Shown: positions 1 to 7,876 of the stretch, piece after piece
Position numbering within the stretch: position 1 is the first letter of the stretch
Layout: every line of letters starts with the position of its first letter
NCBI GenBank assembly: GCA_029062165.1
Contig: JAIDQQ010000032.1
Location: 88,831-152,830, forward strand
Source of the DNA: Ruminococcus sp.
GTDB taxonomy: Bacteria > Bacillota > Clostridia > Oscillospirales > Ruminococcaceae
Direction: 5' to 3'
Length of the DNA: 64,000 nucleotides
Program-made: the position numbers and the translations under genes
Notes under the pieces: model-generated
Told to the model about the DNA's origin: nothing
Seen by the model: only the letters and a program-made list of their open reading frames with translations
Database searches by the model: none

Positions 1-501
1 CTGTTTCCAGATATTTTTAAGCTGTGCGGACATTTCGTCATAAGCCTTATCAAAATCGGGTCTGTTAATCCATTCTTCGTGGTGGATATTAAGGATAACA
101 TACATATCATTCTTGTAGCAGTAGTCAACAACTTCACGGACACGAGCCATCCATTCGGGGTCAATTTTACCGGAAGCGTCGAGGTGCTGATACCATGTAG
201 TAGGAAGTCTTACGGTATTGAAACCTTTAGCCTTTACAGCGTCGAAAGTTTCCTGAGTAGCTTTCGGATTACCCCATGCAATTTCAGAATCGAGACCGGA
301 TTTACCTACAGCGTCGAGTGAGTTACCGTAGTTCCAACCGATTTTCATATTCTTTGTGATTTCAAAAGCCGTCATAATATCGTCGGCGGCGTCAGCGGAC
401 ATCTTGTCATTAAGCGGTGCGAAATTAAGTGCGGACATCATGCATACAGCAGCTGCCGAAAGGCTTACTATACGCTTGAATCCTTTTGATTTATTGTACA
501 T
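1..501 (-). CDS. GH5 family cellulase/endoglucanase, N-terminal part (runs off left edge)
   Basis: The first 167 codons of a secreted glycoside hydrolase; the gene continues beyond position 1. The start is ATG at 501-499 with GGAGGG eleven bases upstream. Residues 1-38 form a signal peptide (KSK..KR start, hydrophobic stretch with AAAVCMM, Ala-rich end near SADAAD). The mature start shows GH5 hallmarks: 'GWNYGNSLDA' around residue 55, 'TVRLPTTW' around residue 95, and 'ILNIHHEEW' around residue 135, which holds the conserved substrate-binding His of GH5. The resemblance is to GH5_4-type ruminococcal endoglucanases that cut beta-1,4-glucan (cellulose, lichenan, xyloglucan). The acid/base and nucleophile glutamates and any dockerin or CBM lie outside the window, so cellulosomal attachment cannot be judged. 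Confidence 0.9.
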   Translation of the reverse strand, partial: MYNKSKGFKRIVSLSAAAVCMMSALNFAPLNDKMSADAADDIMTAFEITKNMKIGWNYGNSLDAVGKSGLDSEIAWGNPKATQETFDAVKAKGFNTVRLPTTWYQHLDASGKIDPEWMARVREVVDYCYKNDMYVILNIHHEEWINRPDFDKAYDEMSAQLKNIWKQ

Positions 502-556
502 TGCCAGTACCCTCCATAATTCAAATTTTTTAAGAACATAATTATATGCCAATTTA

Positions 557-585
557 ATTTTATCATATTAGTAGAAAAAAGTCAA
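557..585 (-). promoter_or_regulatory. Promoter of the GH5 gene
   Basis: On the minus strand TTGACT (585-580), a 17-base spacer and TAAAAT (562-557), about 50 bases before the GH5 start codon. Confidence 0.7.
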
Positions 586-730
586 TACAATATGTGCATT
601 TTCTACAAATTACGGCGTACAAATTTAACGGTCATATTTTGGCAATATTGTATAAATATTTTTCAATAAAGAATCCGTAATAATTATCTGATTTTTAATA
701 ACAAAAATATTTTAATAATATAATCGTGGG

Positions 731-769
731 AAAAAAATTCCCCTGTCGGTGTGACAGAGGAATTTTTTT
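731..769 (-). terminator. Intrinsic terminator after the YfhO-type gene
   Basis: Directly after the stop codon: a long hairpin whose inner stem is CTGTC/GACAG and whose outer arms are AAATTCC/GGAATTT, with a T-run on the minus strand. Confidence 0.8.
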
Positions 770-771
770 AA

Positions 772-3700
772 TTATTCTTTGTCTTTCTGGTCTGTTTCGT
801 CATCGTCGGATTCGTCATTATTATCGGGTTTTTTCTGAACGAGTTCCTGTTCAGCTACTGCACCTTTAGTCTTGATAATCTGTACTTTTTTCTTGCCGGA
901 TTCTTCATTGGTTGCAGATTCCGGATTTTCCTTTTCTTTCCGGATTGCTATGAGAACTTCATTATTCTTTTTGTCGTACATATAGAAAAGTACAATTATT
1001 CCGATACCAAGAATAAGGGTAAACATACCGAGATTAAAACCAGGGGGTGTATACTTCATAGTGATAGTATGTTCACCGGCAGGAAGTTTAAGTCCGATAG
1101 TTGATTCAAGTGCTATGACTGTTCCGGTGTCAATGTCGGAGTTGTTCTGGTAACGTACAGTGCCGTCTTCATTCTTGATTTCTGTTATAAGATTATTAGC
1201 TTTTTTGCCGTCTATTTTGAGTGTCCAGCCGTCTTCATACGGAATTGTAGTGAATAACATCTGACCTTCAGCGATATTTACAGTACCTTCAAGATACCTG
1301 TCGTTTGATACTTCTGTATCCACTATAAACTGGTGCTGTTTAAGCTGTTCGATGTCGTTGTGGAATGCTTCGTAATCGAGGTTATAAAGCTGTAAACCAC
1401 CGTTCTGTTTGAACATGAAGTGTTCATTAGAGCCGACGTAATTTGCACTGCCTTCAGTTTTCGTGATTGTGAAACGTACTTCAATTTCAGTACCGGCATC
1501 ATATGAACCAAGTCTTACGATAGGTCTTATGTGGTCTTTGAGGTAGTTTCCGTATTCCTGATGATTGTAGTAATTGCCGTTTTCGTCCTTGTCGGTGGAT
1601 ACCCATATATTTACGCCCTTATAGAAATCGCTGTCTATGTGCATATATACGGGACCGTCATAAAGAGTTTTGATATGCATATTTACAACAGGGTCAATAG
1701 CGTTCGGGAGTGCGTCATAAGCGTGGTGTACCTTGCTTTGAATAACATTTCCGTCTTCGTCAGTAGGTGAATAAATACTGTGTCTGACTTGATTAGGGTC
1801 AAATACGGAATCACCCTCATATGCTTCCGGTTCGATACGCTTGTAATATTCCTTGAAACCGTTTATTGTAATAGCACCTGTTTCGGAAGTCTGGAAATCT
1901 GTATTTCCTGTAAGCGTACTAAGGAAAATATTCATGCTGTTGAACTGGTTATCATTGCCGAGGTGTCCTAACATGAGTAACTCTTCACTTGCACCGTATG
2001 CGACTGAAAGAGCGTCTTTGTTTTCGTAGATGTCAAGAGTAGTTTCATTGCCGTTGTTGTTGATATAGGTTGTTTCGGTGACTTTTTCATAGAACGGGTC
2101 AAGCAGTGAACGATTACCAGAATTTCTGTTAGGGTCATCTATAACGTACTTGATACCTAAAAGCGAATCCGCAACGACATTATTTCCCTTGTACTGTGTT
2201 TCATAACTTTGTATGAAGTAACCTAATGCGTCGACGAAGTTGATTGCCTTTGCGTTCATTACGGAACTTGAATGCGATATACCTTTCAGACCGTATGCGA
2301 GATTGTCATTTACACAACGCTGATATGTTTTTTCCGCACGGTAGAAGCCGTCGTCATAATCTTCAAGATAATTCACAACGTCCGGAGCTGACATTATTTC
2401 GTCATATGTGGATTTGTCGGAATATGCAACTTCCTTGTTTATTTTCTTGAAAGTATCATAAGCATTATATCCAGCCTCGAAGAATACGAGACACGCAACC
2501 GCTATTGACATTGCATTTTTTGCAGATTTTTTCTTGGCGTTACTGTAGAAGTACAGATATATAAGATATACCGCTGCAAGAAGTGTACCGAATACAAGCG
2601 TACCTAACCATAATTCTTCATGAGTGTCACTGTGATATGTTTCAGTGGTTTTGTAAGGTACTGTTGCAACGTACTTGTATTTGTCCTGATTGTAGTTGTA
2701 TTTCGGCATACGTTCGTTGAAGAACGCCACAAGTACAGCTATACCGGCGAAAACTCCTACAGCATGTCCTACCGGAAGTTTATAGCCGTCAAGATTCGAG
2801 AACGCTTCAGCAGCCATTGCAACAAATATGAACGATACAATGAATGAATATCTGTATGGCAACCAGTTAGGGTCTTGTCCACCGTGCCATAACATATTTA
2901 TCGGCTTGACATACATACTTGTAATCATTATGATTGTAAGAAGTCCGTAACCTATTTTGCGGTTAGTCTTGATTTTCTTGTTCATGAAGAACAGCGGTAA
3001 AAGTGTAAGAGTAAGCACACCGCAGTAAATTTCCGGTCTGCCGTACATTCTTGAACCTTCGTCGACGTTTACTGAATAATACTGATTCGGTAACATTATT
3101 GATATAAGTTCCAGTAACTCAAACATATGCTTGTAACTGAAATCCGGTTCGGAGAAGTTGAATTTACCGTTTGAAAGTCCGTTATAAACCGGCAGTATCA
3201 TGAATATACTGCACATGAGGACTACTATTGTAGACAGTCCCATACGCACAAATGTCTTGAAATACTCACCGGCATTCCTGAACTTCCGTTTTGTACCGAA
3301 GAACAGATAGTAGAAGAAGTATATCGCTACAAAAATCGCAATCATGTAACCGATATAAAATTCTGCTACGAACATTACGGCAAGCGGAATTATATAATTC
3401 AGTTTTCTGCCGTCGTCGATAAGGTATTCCACACCGAGTATTATAAGCGGGAGAAAAACAGGTCCGTCAATCCACATAGGGTCAATAAGCTGTATTGCAA
3501 CATAACTCATAAGGGCGTACATTGTTGAAAACAGTATCGACTGCATTGCCGGAACATTTTTAGATTTCTGTGCATATATACAGAAAGTAAGTCCTGCTGT
3601 ACCGACTTTACATAACTGCATAATCATCATGGCTTCAAGGAGCATACTTCTCGGCATGAGAATGACTATCAGTGTAAAGGGACTTGCAAGGTAGTAACCA

Positions 3701-4008
3701 GTTATACCCATAAATTCGCCGGAGAGGTTACGGCTCCAGTTATAGAACACACTACCGTCACCCCAGAAAGCGTCACGGATAGCCTCAAAGTAGTAGATAT
3801 ACTGTCCGTTTAGGTCAAGGGCGAGTACGGAGCGTTCGTTAAATGGGTAGATGCCGAAAAAGGCATACGCTATGAGTGTAAGCAGAGCAGGTATCAGGAA
3901 TGCTAAAACGTAATAAAGTGGTTTGTACTTCACTTTAGTTTTCGACGCTATAACATCTGATGCGGTAAATGCCGGCTTCTGCTTTGAGCCGGTTTTTGAT
4001 TTGGACAA
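772..4008 (-). CDS. YfhO-family multi-spanning membrane protein
   Basis: A 1078-residue membrane protein of the YfhO family (GT-C-like architecture; family members are linked to glycosylation of cell-wall teichoic polymers). A short basic N-terminus is followed by the first transmembrane helix at about residues 30-52. The family-typical 'LALDLNGQYIYYFEAIRD' occurs near residue 65. About a dozen hydrophobic segments run to about residue 500, then a large extracytoplasmic region to about residue 990, one more helix ('LGMFTLILGIGIIVLFYMYD') and a charged cytoplasmic tail rich in Lys, Asp and Glu. The start codon is TTG at 4008-4006: AGGAGG lies nine bases upstream and no better ATG exists nearby. 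It is a single-gene unit with its own promoter and terminator. The sugar or polymer handled cannot be told from sequence. Confidence 0.88.
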   Translation of the reverse strand: MSKSKTGSKQKPAFTASDVIASKTKVKYKPLYYVLAFLIPALLTLIAYAFFGIYPFNERSVLALDLNGQYIYYFEAIRDAFWGDGSVFYNWSRNLSGEFMGITGYYLASPFTLIVILMPRSMLLEAMMIMQLCKVGTAGLTFCIYAQKSKNVPAMQSILFSTMYALMSYVAIQLIDPMWIDGPVFLPLIILGVEYLIDDGRKLNYIIPLAVMFVAEFYIGYMIAIFVAIYFFYYLFFGTKRKFRNAGEYFKTFVRMGLSTIVVLMCSIFMILPVYNGLSNGKFNFSEPDFSYKHMFELLELISIMLPNQYYSVNVDEGSRMYGRPEIYCGVLTLTLLPLFFMNKKIKTNRKIGYGLLTIIMITSMYVKPINMLWHGGQDPNWLPYRYSFIVSFIFVAMAAEAFSNLDGYKLPVGHAVGVFAGIAVLVAFFNERMPKYNYNQDKYKYVATVPYKTTETYHSDTHEELWLGTLVFGTLLAAVYLIYLYFYSNAKKKSAKNAMSIAVACLVFFEAGYNAYDTFKKINKEVAYSDKSTYDEIMSAPDVVNYLEDYDDGFYRAEKTYQRCVNDNLAYGLKGISHSSSVMNAKAINFVDALGYFIQSYETQYKGNNVVADSLLGIKYVIDDPNRNSGNRSLLDPFYEKVTETTYINNNGNETTLDIYENKDALSVAYGASEELLMLGHLGNDNQFNSMNIFLSTLTGNTDFQTSETGAITINGFKEYYKRIEPEAYEGDSVFDPNQVRHSIYSPTDEDGNVIQSKVHHAYDALPNAIDPVVNMHIKTLYDGPVYMHIDSDFYKGVNIWVSTDKDENGNYYNHQEYGNYLKDHIRPIVRLGSYDAGTEIEVRFTITKTEGSANYVGSNEHFMFKQNGGLQLYNLDYEAFHNDIEQLKQHQFIVDTEVSNDRYLEGTVNIAEGQMLFTTIPYEDGWTLKIDGKKANNLITEIKNEDGTVRYQNNSDIDTGTVIALESTIGLKLPAGEHTITMKYTPPGFNLGMFTLILGIGIIVLFYMYDKKNNEVLIAIRKEKENPESATNEESGKKKVQIIKTKGAVAEQELVQKKPDNNDESDDDETDQKDKE

Positions 4009-4094
4009 AATTTATGCCTCCTTTTCTAAGGGGAAAGATTTTGAAATTTGAAAAAAAGCCTTATAAGCTGTAATCCCCTATTTTATCATTAACC

Positions 4095-4123
4095 ATTATA
4101 CTATACTTTTTCCGATAATGCAA
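4095..4123 (-). promoter_or_regulatory. Promoter of the YfhO-type gene
   Basis: TTGCAT (4123-4118), a 17-base spacer and TATAAT (4100-4095) on the minus strand, giving a leader of about 80 bases before the TTG start codon. Confidence 0.7.
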
Positions 4124-4185
4124 GAGATTATTTCAATTTTCATATTATTTGACGTTCAGAACGTTAAAAACTCTCACTTTACCGT

Positions 4186-4217
4186 AAAAAAAACTTCCCG
4201 TTCATGACAGGAAGTTT
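4186..4217 (-). terminator. Terminator after the LRR gene trio
   Basis: AAACTTCC...GGAAGTTT hairpin followed by a run of eight T on the minus strand, ten bases after the last LRR stop codon. It probably ends the corA-LRR transcript. Confidence 0.8.
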
Positions 4218-4227
4218 CAGATAATAT

Positions 4228-4992
4228 TCAGTTTTCGTAGTAAGTAACGGTAACGCCTTTATCTTCCAGTAATTTCACGTTATCTTCTGAAATATCTCCT
4301 TCATGAACTTTTAACACTTTCAGGGAATCCATTTCCAAAATACCCGATATATCTTCTATTTCGTCTAAAGATAAATATAAATTTTCAACATAATCAAAAT
4401 CCGCAAATATTGAACTGTCTTTCAAAACATAATTTCTGAAAGGTTCTTCTATAATATAATCAGGAATTGTTGAAGCTATTATAGATAAATCTTTAATTGA
4501 CTTACATTCCGCTAATGGTTTAAGATTTTTAATATCACTTAAAAGTATTATTATTTTAGGAATTGTATCACTGTTAAAACCTGTAAAATCAACATCAAAA
4601 CAATCGTGTATGTATAATTCTTCTAAATTAAATGAGTTGATTTTTTCAATATCCGCACTGCCTATATAAGAAAGAAATATCTCTAAGTACTTCATATTAG
4701 GAAAATCGTTAAGTTGTGAAATTGTGTTTTCTTTAGCCTGTTCTAATTCCATGTCCTCAAGTTCAGTACATTTGTTTACTTCTCTTATATTGGTAATGTC
4801 AAAATCTATCCAATAGTCAATATCATCTTTTTTTGTAAGGTTAGTGCCTCTTATTGTCTTAATATCATTTCTGTAGATTTTTTTATTTATTACCGCATAA
4901 TGTTTATCAAAGTAGATAAATCCGGCAATAAGGCATACTATAACTACAGTCATAACGGCTATACCTATAATTTTAAGTTTTTTTGCTTTCAT
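4228..4992 (-). CDS. Membrane-anchored leucine-rich-repeat-like protein, copy 1
   Basis: 254 residues. The N-terminus MKAKKLKIIG is basic and leads into one transmembrane helix (about residues 8-27), so the rest should be outside the cell. From about residue 70 irregular leucine-rich repeats appear ('LEDMELEQ', 'MKYLEIFLSYI', 'LEELYIHDCFDVD', 'VENLYLSLDEIEDI', 'LKVLKVHEGDI'), spaced 20-27 residues apart, as in internalin-like or protein-binding LRR folds. It is the last of three tandem paralogues (4228-6463), separated by 12-13 bases and read in one transcript behind the CorA-type gene. The final 57 bases of all three genes are nearly identical, suggesting recent duplication or gene conversion. 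A role as a surface binding or sensor module is inference; no enzymatic motif is visible. Confidence 0.75.
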   Translation of the reverse strand: MKAKKLKIIGIAVMTVVIVCLIAGFIYFDKHYAVINKKIYRNDIKTIRGTNLTKKDDIDYWIDFDITNIREVNKCTELEDMELEQAKENTISQLNDFPNMKYLEIFLSYIGSADIEKINSFNLEELYIHDCFDVDFTGFNSDTIPKIIILLSDIKNLKPLAECKSIKDLSIIASTIPDYIIEEPFRNYVLKDSSIFADFDYVENLYLSLDEIEDISGILEMDSLKVLKVHEGDISEDNVKLLEDKGVTVTYYEN

Positions 4993-5004
4993 AGTTATTC
5001 CCCC

Positions 5005-5712
5005 TCAATAGTAAGTAACGGTAACGCCTTTATCTTCCAGTAATTTCACGTTATCTTCTGAAATAGCTTCTTTTTTAACTTTCAATGTCTTTAAGGAATC
5101 CATTTCAAGAATACCCGATATATCTTCTATGCTGTTTACATATGATAACCATAATTCTTCAAGATAATCAAAATCGGCAAATATTGAACTGTCTTTCATA
5201 ACATACTTTTTGTCATTTTCTTTGATAATACAATCAGAAATTGTTGAATCGACTATACATATGTCTTTAAGTGATTTACATTCCGCTAATGGTTTAAAAT
5301 TTTTAATATCACTTGAATATAACTGTATATAAGAAATTGTATCACTGTTAAAACCTGTAAAATCAATATCACACCAATTAAAATACAGATTTTCCAGTTT
5401 ATCAAACTGACTTATTTTTTCACAGTCTTTACTGCTTATATTACAATTAGCTATCATTAAAAGAGTAAGATTATGAAAATTGCGGAGTTTAGAAAATGAA
5501 TTTTCCTTGTTTGCTGTTATAAAAAGGTTTTCAACTTCACGGCATTTATTTAATTGTCTGATATTTCTGTTGTTATCTAAATCCACAAAGTTTATTTCTT
5601 TGACATCAGTTTTAAATGTTCTACTGCCAATTTTTGCATAATGCGTATTGTAATATATAAGGCATACTATAATAATGAATATACCTATAATTTTAAATTT
5701 TTTTGCTTTCAT
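5005..5712 (-). CDS. Membrane-anchored leucine-rich-repeat-like protein, copy 2
   Basis: 235 residues, the middle member of the trio. It has a shortened N-terminal anchor ('FKIIGIFIIIVCLIYY', residues 6-21) and lacks the seven or eight residues that precede the second half of the helix in copies 1 and 3. LRR-type strands follow ('LTLLMIANCNIS', 'LENLYFNWCDID', 'LEELWLSYVNSIEDIS'). The start ATG at 5712 has GAGGAG nine bases upstream, and that Shine-Dalgarno overlaps the TGA stop of copy 3, so translation of the two is probably coupled. A 36-residue stretch present in copies 1 and 3 near residue 45 (threonine, lysine, aspartate rich) is mostly missing here, so the copies differ most in the membrane-proximal part. 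Confidence 0.72.
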   Translation of the reverse strand: MKAKKFKIIGIFIIIVCLIYYNTHYAKIGSRTFKTDVKEINFVDLDNNRNIRQLNKCREVENLFITANKENSFSKLRNFHNLTLLMIANCNISSKDCEKISQFDKLENLYFNWCDIDFTGFNSDTISYIQLYSSDIKNFKPLAECKSLKDICIVDSTISDCIIKENDKKYVMKDSSIFADFDYLEELWLSYVNSIEDISGILEMDSLKTLKVKKEAISEDNVKLLEDKGVTVTYY

Positions 5713-5725
5713 AGTTATTAACTCC

Positions 5726-6463
5726 TCAATAGTAAGTAACGGTAACGCCTTTATCTTCCAGTAATTTCACGTTATCTTCTGAAATAGCATCTTTTTTAAC
5801 TTCCAATGTCTTTAAGGAATCCATTTCCAAAATACCGGATATATCTTCTATCCTGTCTATAGATAAACTCAATGATTCAATATAATCAAAGTCTGTAAAT
5901 ACTGAAATATCTTCTATAATATTATTGTCATGAATTTCTGAAGACCATACAAGTATATTTTTAAGTGATTCACATTCAGATAATACTTCAAAATTTTTAG
6001 CCTTAATATATCCCCATAATTCTATATACGAAATTGTATCACTATTAAAGCCTTTAAAATCAACATCAGCATTATGAATCTCCAATGATTGCAGATTATC
6101 AAACTGACTTATTTTTTCACAGTCCGCACTGCTTATATCAGAATTCATTATCGTTAAATATTTAAGATTATGAAAATCGTTTAATTTGGAAATTATATTA
6201 TCACTGGCACTTAATAAATTCATTTCCTCAAGTTCAGTACATTTGTTTACTTCTCTTATATCGGTAATATTAAAATTTATAAAACAGTCAATATCATCTT
6301 TTTTTGTAAGGTTAGTGCCTGTTATTGTCTTAATATCATTCCTGAAGATTTTTTTATTTATTACAGTATAATGTGTATCAAAGTAGATAAATCCGGCAAT
6401 AAGGCTGAATAAAACTGCATATACAGCAAGTGTACCTATAATATTAAGTTTTTTTGATTTCAT
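5726..6463 (-). CDS. Membrane-anchored leucine-rich-repeat-like protein, copy 3
   Basis: 245 residues, first of the trio in transcription order. It has a transmembrane helix at about residues 9-28, the shared membrane-proximal block 'FRNDIKTITGTNLTKKDDID', and then LRR-like strands ('LEEMNLLSASDN', 'LKYLTIMNSDIS', 'LQSLEIHNADVD', 'IESLSLSIDRIEDIS'). The start ATG at 6463 follows GGGGGTG by about eight bases. It lies 52 bases behind the CorA-type stop codon, and that gap is filled by an AT-rich palindrome. No separate promoter is evident, so it probably shares the CorA transcript. Function unknown. Confidence 0.72.
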   Translation of the reverse strand: MKSKKLNIIGTLAVYAVLFSLIAGFIYFDTHYTVINKKIFRNDIKTITGTNLTKKDDIDCFINFNITDIREVNKCTELEEMNLLSASDNIISKLNDFHNLKYLTIMNSDISSADCEKISQFDNLQSLEIHNADVDFKGFNSDTISYIELWGYIKAKNFEVLSECESLKNILVWSSEIHDNNIIEDISVFTDFDYIESLSLSIDRIEDISGILEMDSLKTLEVKKDAISEDNVKLLEDKGVTVTYY

Positions 6464-6479
6464 AAGTTTTCACCCCCTT

Positions 6480-6513
6480 TAATTATGAATTATGCATTAT
6501 GAATTATTAATTG
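6480..6513. repeat. AT-rich palindrome, copy A (3' side of corA-like gene)
   Basis: Palindromic AATTATGAAT-TATGCATTAT-GAATTATT element. Five more copies occur at 16382, 16468, 38050, 43157 and 43553, always at gene ends. This one begins two or three bases after the CorA-type stop codon. Confidence 0.75.
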
Positions 6514-6515
6514 TC

Positions 6516-7442
6516 CTACTTGTTTTTCCATTTCAGCAGGATAAAAGCCGTCATACCGGTAAGAACTACCATAAGCAGAATCGCAAACCACGTATAAGGT
6601 AACGGCAAATCTACTGTATTTATCCCATAGAACGCAAATATTATATTAGGTATTTCCAGTATGACTGTTATTATAGTAAGTCTCCACATTACAATATTCT
6701 GATTATTCGAGATTATCGCAGAAAAGCCGTCCATCATATTGGAGAGAATACTTGTATATATATTTGACATTTCAATAGCCTGTTTTATTTCAATGAGGAG
6801 GTCTTCGAGTAAATCCTGGTCTTCTTCGTAGAGACGTATCACACGTCCACGGAATATTTTTTCAATAGTAGCTTCGTTGGCTTTTAAGGACGTCGAAAAG
6901 TATACGAGGGATTTTTCAAGGGCGAGTAACTGCATAAGGAGTTCATTTTTCATAGCGTCGTGAAGTTCCTGCTCCGCTGATGTAGATATTTTATCAATCT
7001 GTTTCAGGTACAACAGAAACAATGCGGCGATTCTAAGCAGTAACTGCAATACGAATCTTGTCTTGAATGCCGGTTTAAGATTACGTATACTGCCGTCGGT
7101 AGCCTCTTTGAGTACCTGTGTTTCCTTGACGGATATAGTAAAAACGTTTTTATCGGTGATAATAATTCCTAACGGTTGTGTATAGAATAGTCTTGTTTCC
7201 TCGCCGTCCATAGCAGATACCGGAGTATCTATTATTACAAGTGTCTGATTGTCTTCGCACTCTATACGTGAGGATTCTTCCTCGTCGACGGAAGAACGCA
7301 CAAAACCACTGTCGAGACCGTACACTTCAATGAGTTCCTCGACTTCCTGCGGAGTAGGGTTTATTACCGATACCCAACAACCGTCAATTCGTTCGTTGCA
7401 TGGGCATAATACGCCGTTATCAGATGTGTAGAAGTTTATCAT
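6516..7442 (-). CDS. CorA-family divalent metal (Mg2+) transporter
   Basis: 308 residues, matching the CorA/MIT family in length and layout: a soluble alpha/beta N-domain (1-150), a long helical stalk (about 150-240, many Leu, Lys and Glu) and two C-terminal transmembrane helices. The signature between the helices is 'FYGINTVDLPLP' (about residue 267 on), where the classical family has YGMN, so Met is replaced by Ile. The C-terminus ends in the usual positively charged tail (KWKNK). The family forms pentameric Mg2+ or Co2+ channels in the membrane; the GIN variant makes ion choice less certain. The start ATG at 7442-7440 has AAAGGAG ten bases upstream. A short leader ORF precedes it on the same transcript, and three LRR genes follow. 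Confidence 0.85.
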   Translation of the reverse strand: MINFYTSDNGVLCPCNERIDGCWVSVINPTPQEVEELIEVYGLDSGFVRSSVDEEESSRIECEDNQTLVIIDTPVSAMDGEETRLFYTQPLGIIITDKNVFTISVKETQVLKEATDGSIRNLKPAFKTRFVLQLLLRIAALFLLYLKQIDKISTSAEQELHDAMKNELLMQLLALEKSLVYFSTSLKANEATIEKIFRGRVIRLYEEDQDLLEDLLIEIKQAIEMSNIYTSILSNMMDGFSAIISNNQNIVMWRLTIITVILEIPNIIFAFYGINTVDLPLPYTWFAILLMVVLTGMTAFILLKWKNK

Positions 7443-7509
7443 ATTAAAAATGCTCCTTTCACGGATTTTCCGGTCAGAAGCATCGGGAACTACAGCTACT
7501 GTCCGGATT

Positions 7510-7548
7510 TTAAATTTTTTTCAAGTTCCCATAAGGGTCAGAGTTCAT
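7510..7548 (-). CDS. Leader peptide upstream of the CorA-type gene (12 codons)
   Basis: A 12-codon ORF, MNSDPYGNLKKI followed by TAA, sits between the promoter (7609-7581) and the corA-like start (7442). Its ATG (7548-7546) has a strong GGAGG six bases upstream, so it is very likely translated. The first half carries Asp-Pro, the second half is basic. In enterobacteria short leader peptides rich in Asp/Glu and Pro control Mg2+ transporter genes (mgtL before mgtA) by ribosome destabilisation at low Mg2+; the parallel here is inference. The 67 bases between leader and corA-like gene contain short complementary segments (CCGGACAG / CTGACCGG) that could form alternative structures. Confidence 0.6.
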   Translation of the reverse strand: MNSDPYGNLKKI

Positions 7549-7580
7549 AAAGTACCTCCATGAATTTTTTAGATGTTTTT

Positions 7581-7609
7581 ATTATAGCATATTCCTTTTT
7601 CCATTGCAA
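7581..7609 (-). promoter_or_regulatory. Promoter of leader peptide-corA-LRR transcript
   Basis: TTGCAA (7609-7604), a 17-base spacer and TATAAT (7586-7581) on the minus strand. Transcription would start about 25 bases before the leader peptide ATG. Confidence 0.78.
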
Positions 7610-7729
7610 GCAAAAAAAGGTACGTAATTATGAATTGAAAAAAAGACATTCCGACGGCATATGTTGATTTTTATTACTTTTTTTGTTAATATCTGTAAAT
7701 CGTTGATAAAAATTTGTCAGTTTTTACAA

Positions 7730-7758
7730 TTGAAAAAATCACATAAACATGATAAAAT
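7730..7758 (+). promoter_or_regulatory. Promoter of glycogen phosphorylase gene
   Basis: TTGAAA (7730-7735), a 17-base spacer and TAAAAT (7753-7758), giving a leader of roughly 110 bases before the glgP start. The strip 7610-7729 between the divergent promoters holds only AT-rich DNA, with a partial palindrome copy at 7623-7636. Confidence 0.72.
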
Positions 7759-7845
7759 ATATAGTATACTCAATGTAATTATATTTCCGGAGTTTTTCAG
7801 AAGTTTTTTTTTAAAAACGTTCCGGCAGTATACTTACAGTAAAAC

Positions 7846-7871
7846 GCCGTTATGTACGGCAGATAGGAGAA
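7846..7871 (+). promoter_or_regulatory. Hairpin plus Shine-Dalgarno leader of glgP, shared with ppk
   Basis: Perfect GCCGT/ACGGC stem with a five-base loop, followed at once by AGATAGGAGAA and, 16 bases after the stem, the ATG. The ppk leader at 13519 has the same stem, the same following sequence and the same spacing. A common regulator or structure acting on ribosome binding is inferred. Confidence 0.5.
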
Positions 7872-7876
7872 AAATT

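Noticed and set aside
7661..7876. N-terminal extension of glycogen phosphorylase
   Set aside because: AT-rich, overlaps the promoter and hairpin leader, absent from the family; ATG 7877 has a good Shine-Dalgarno.
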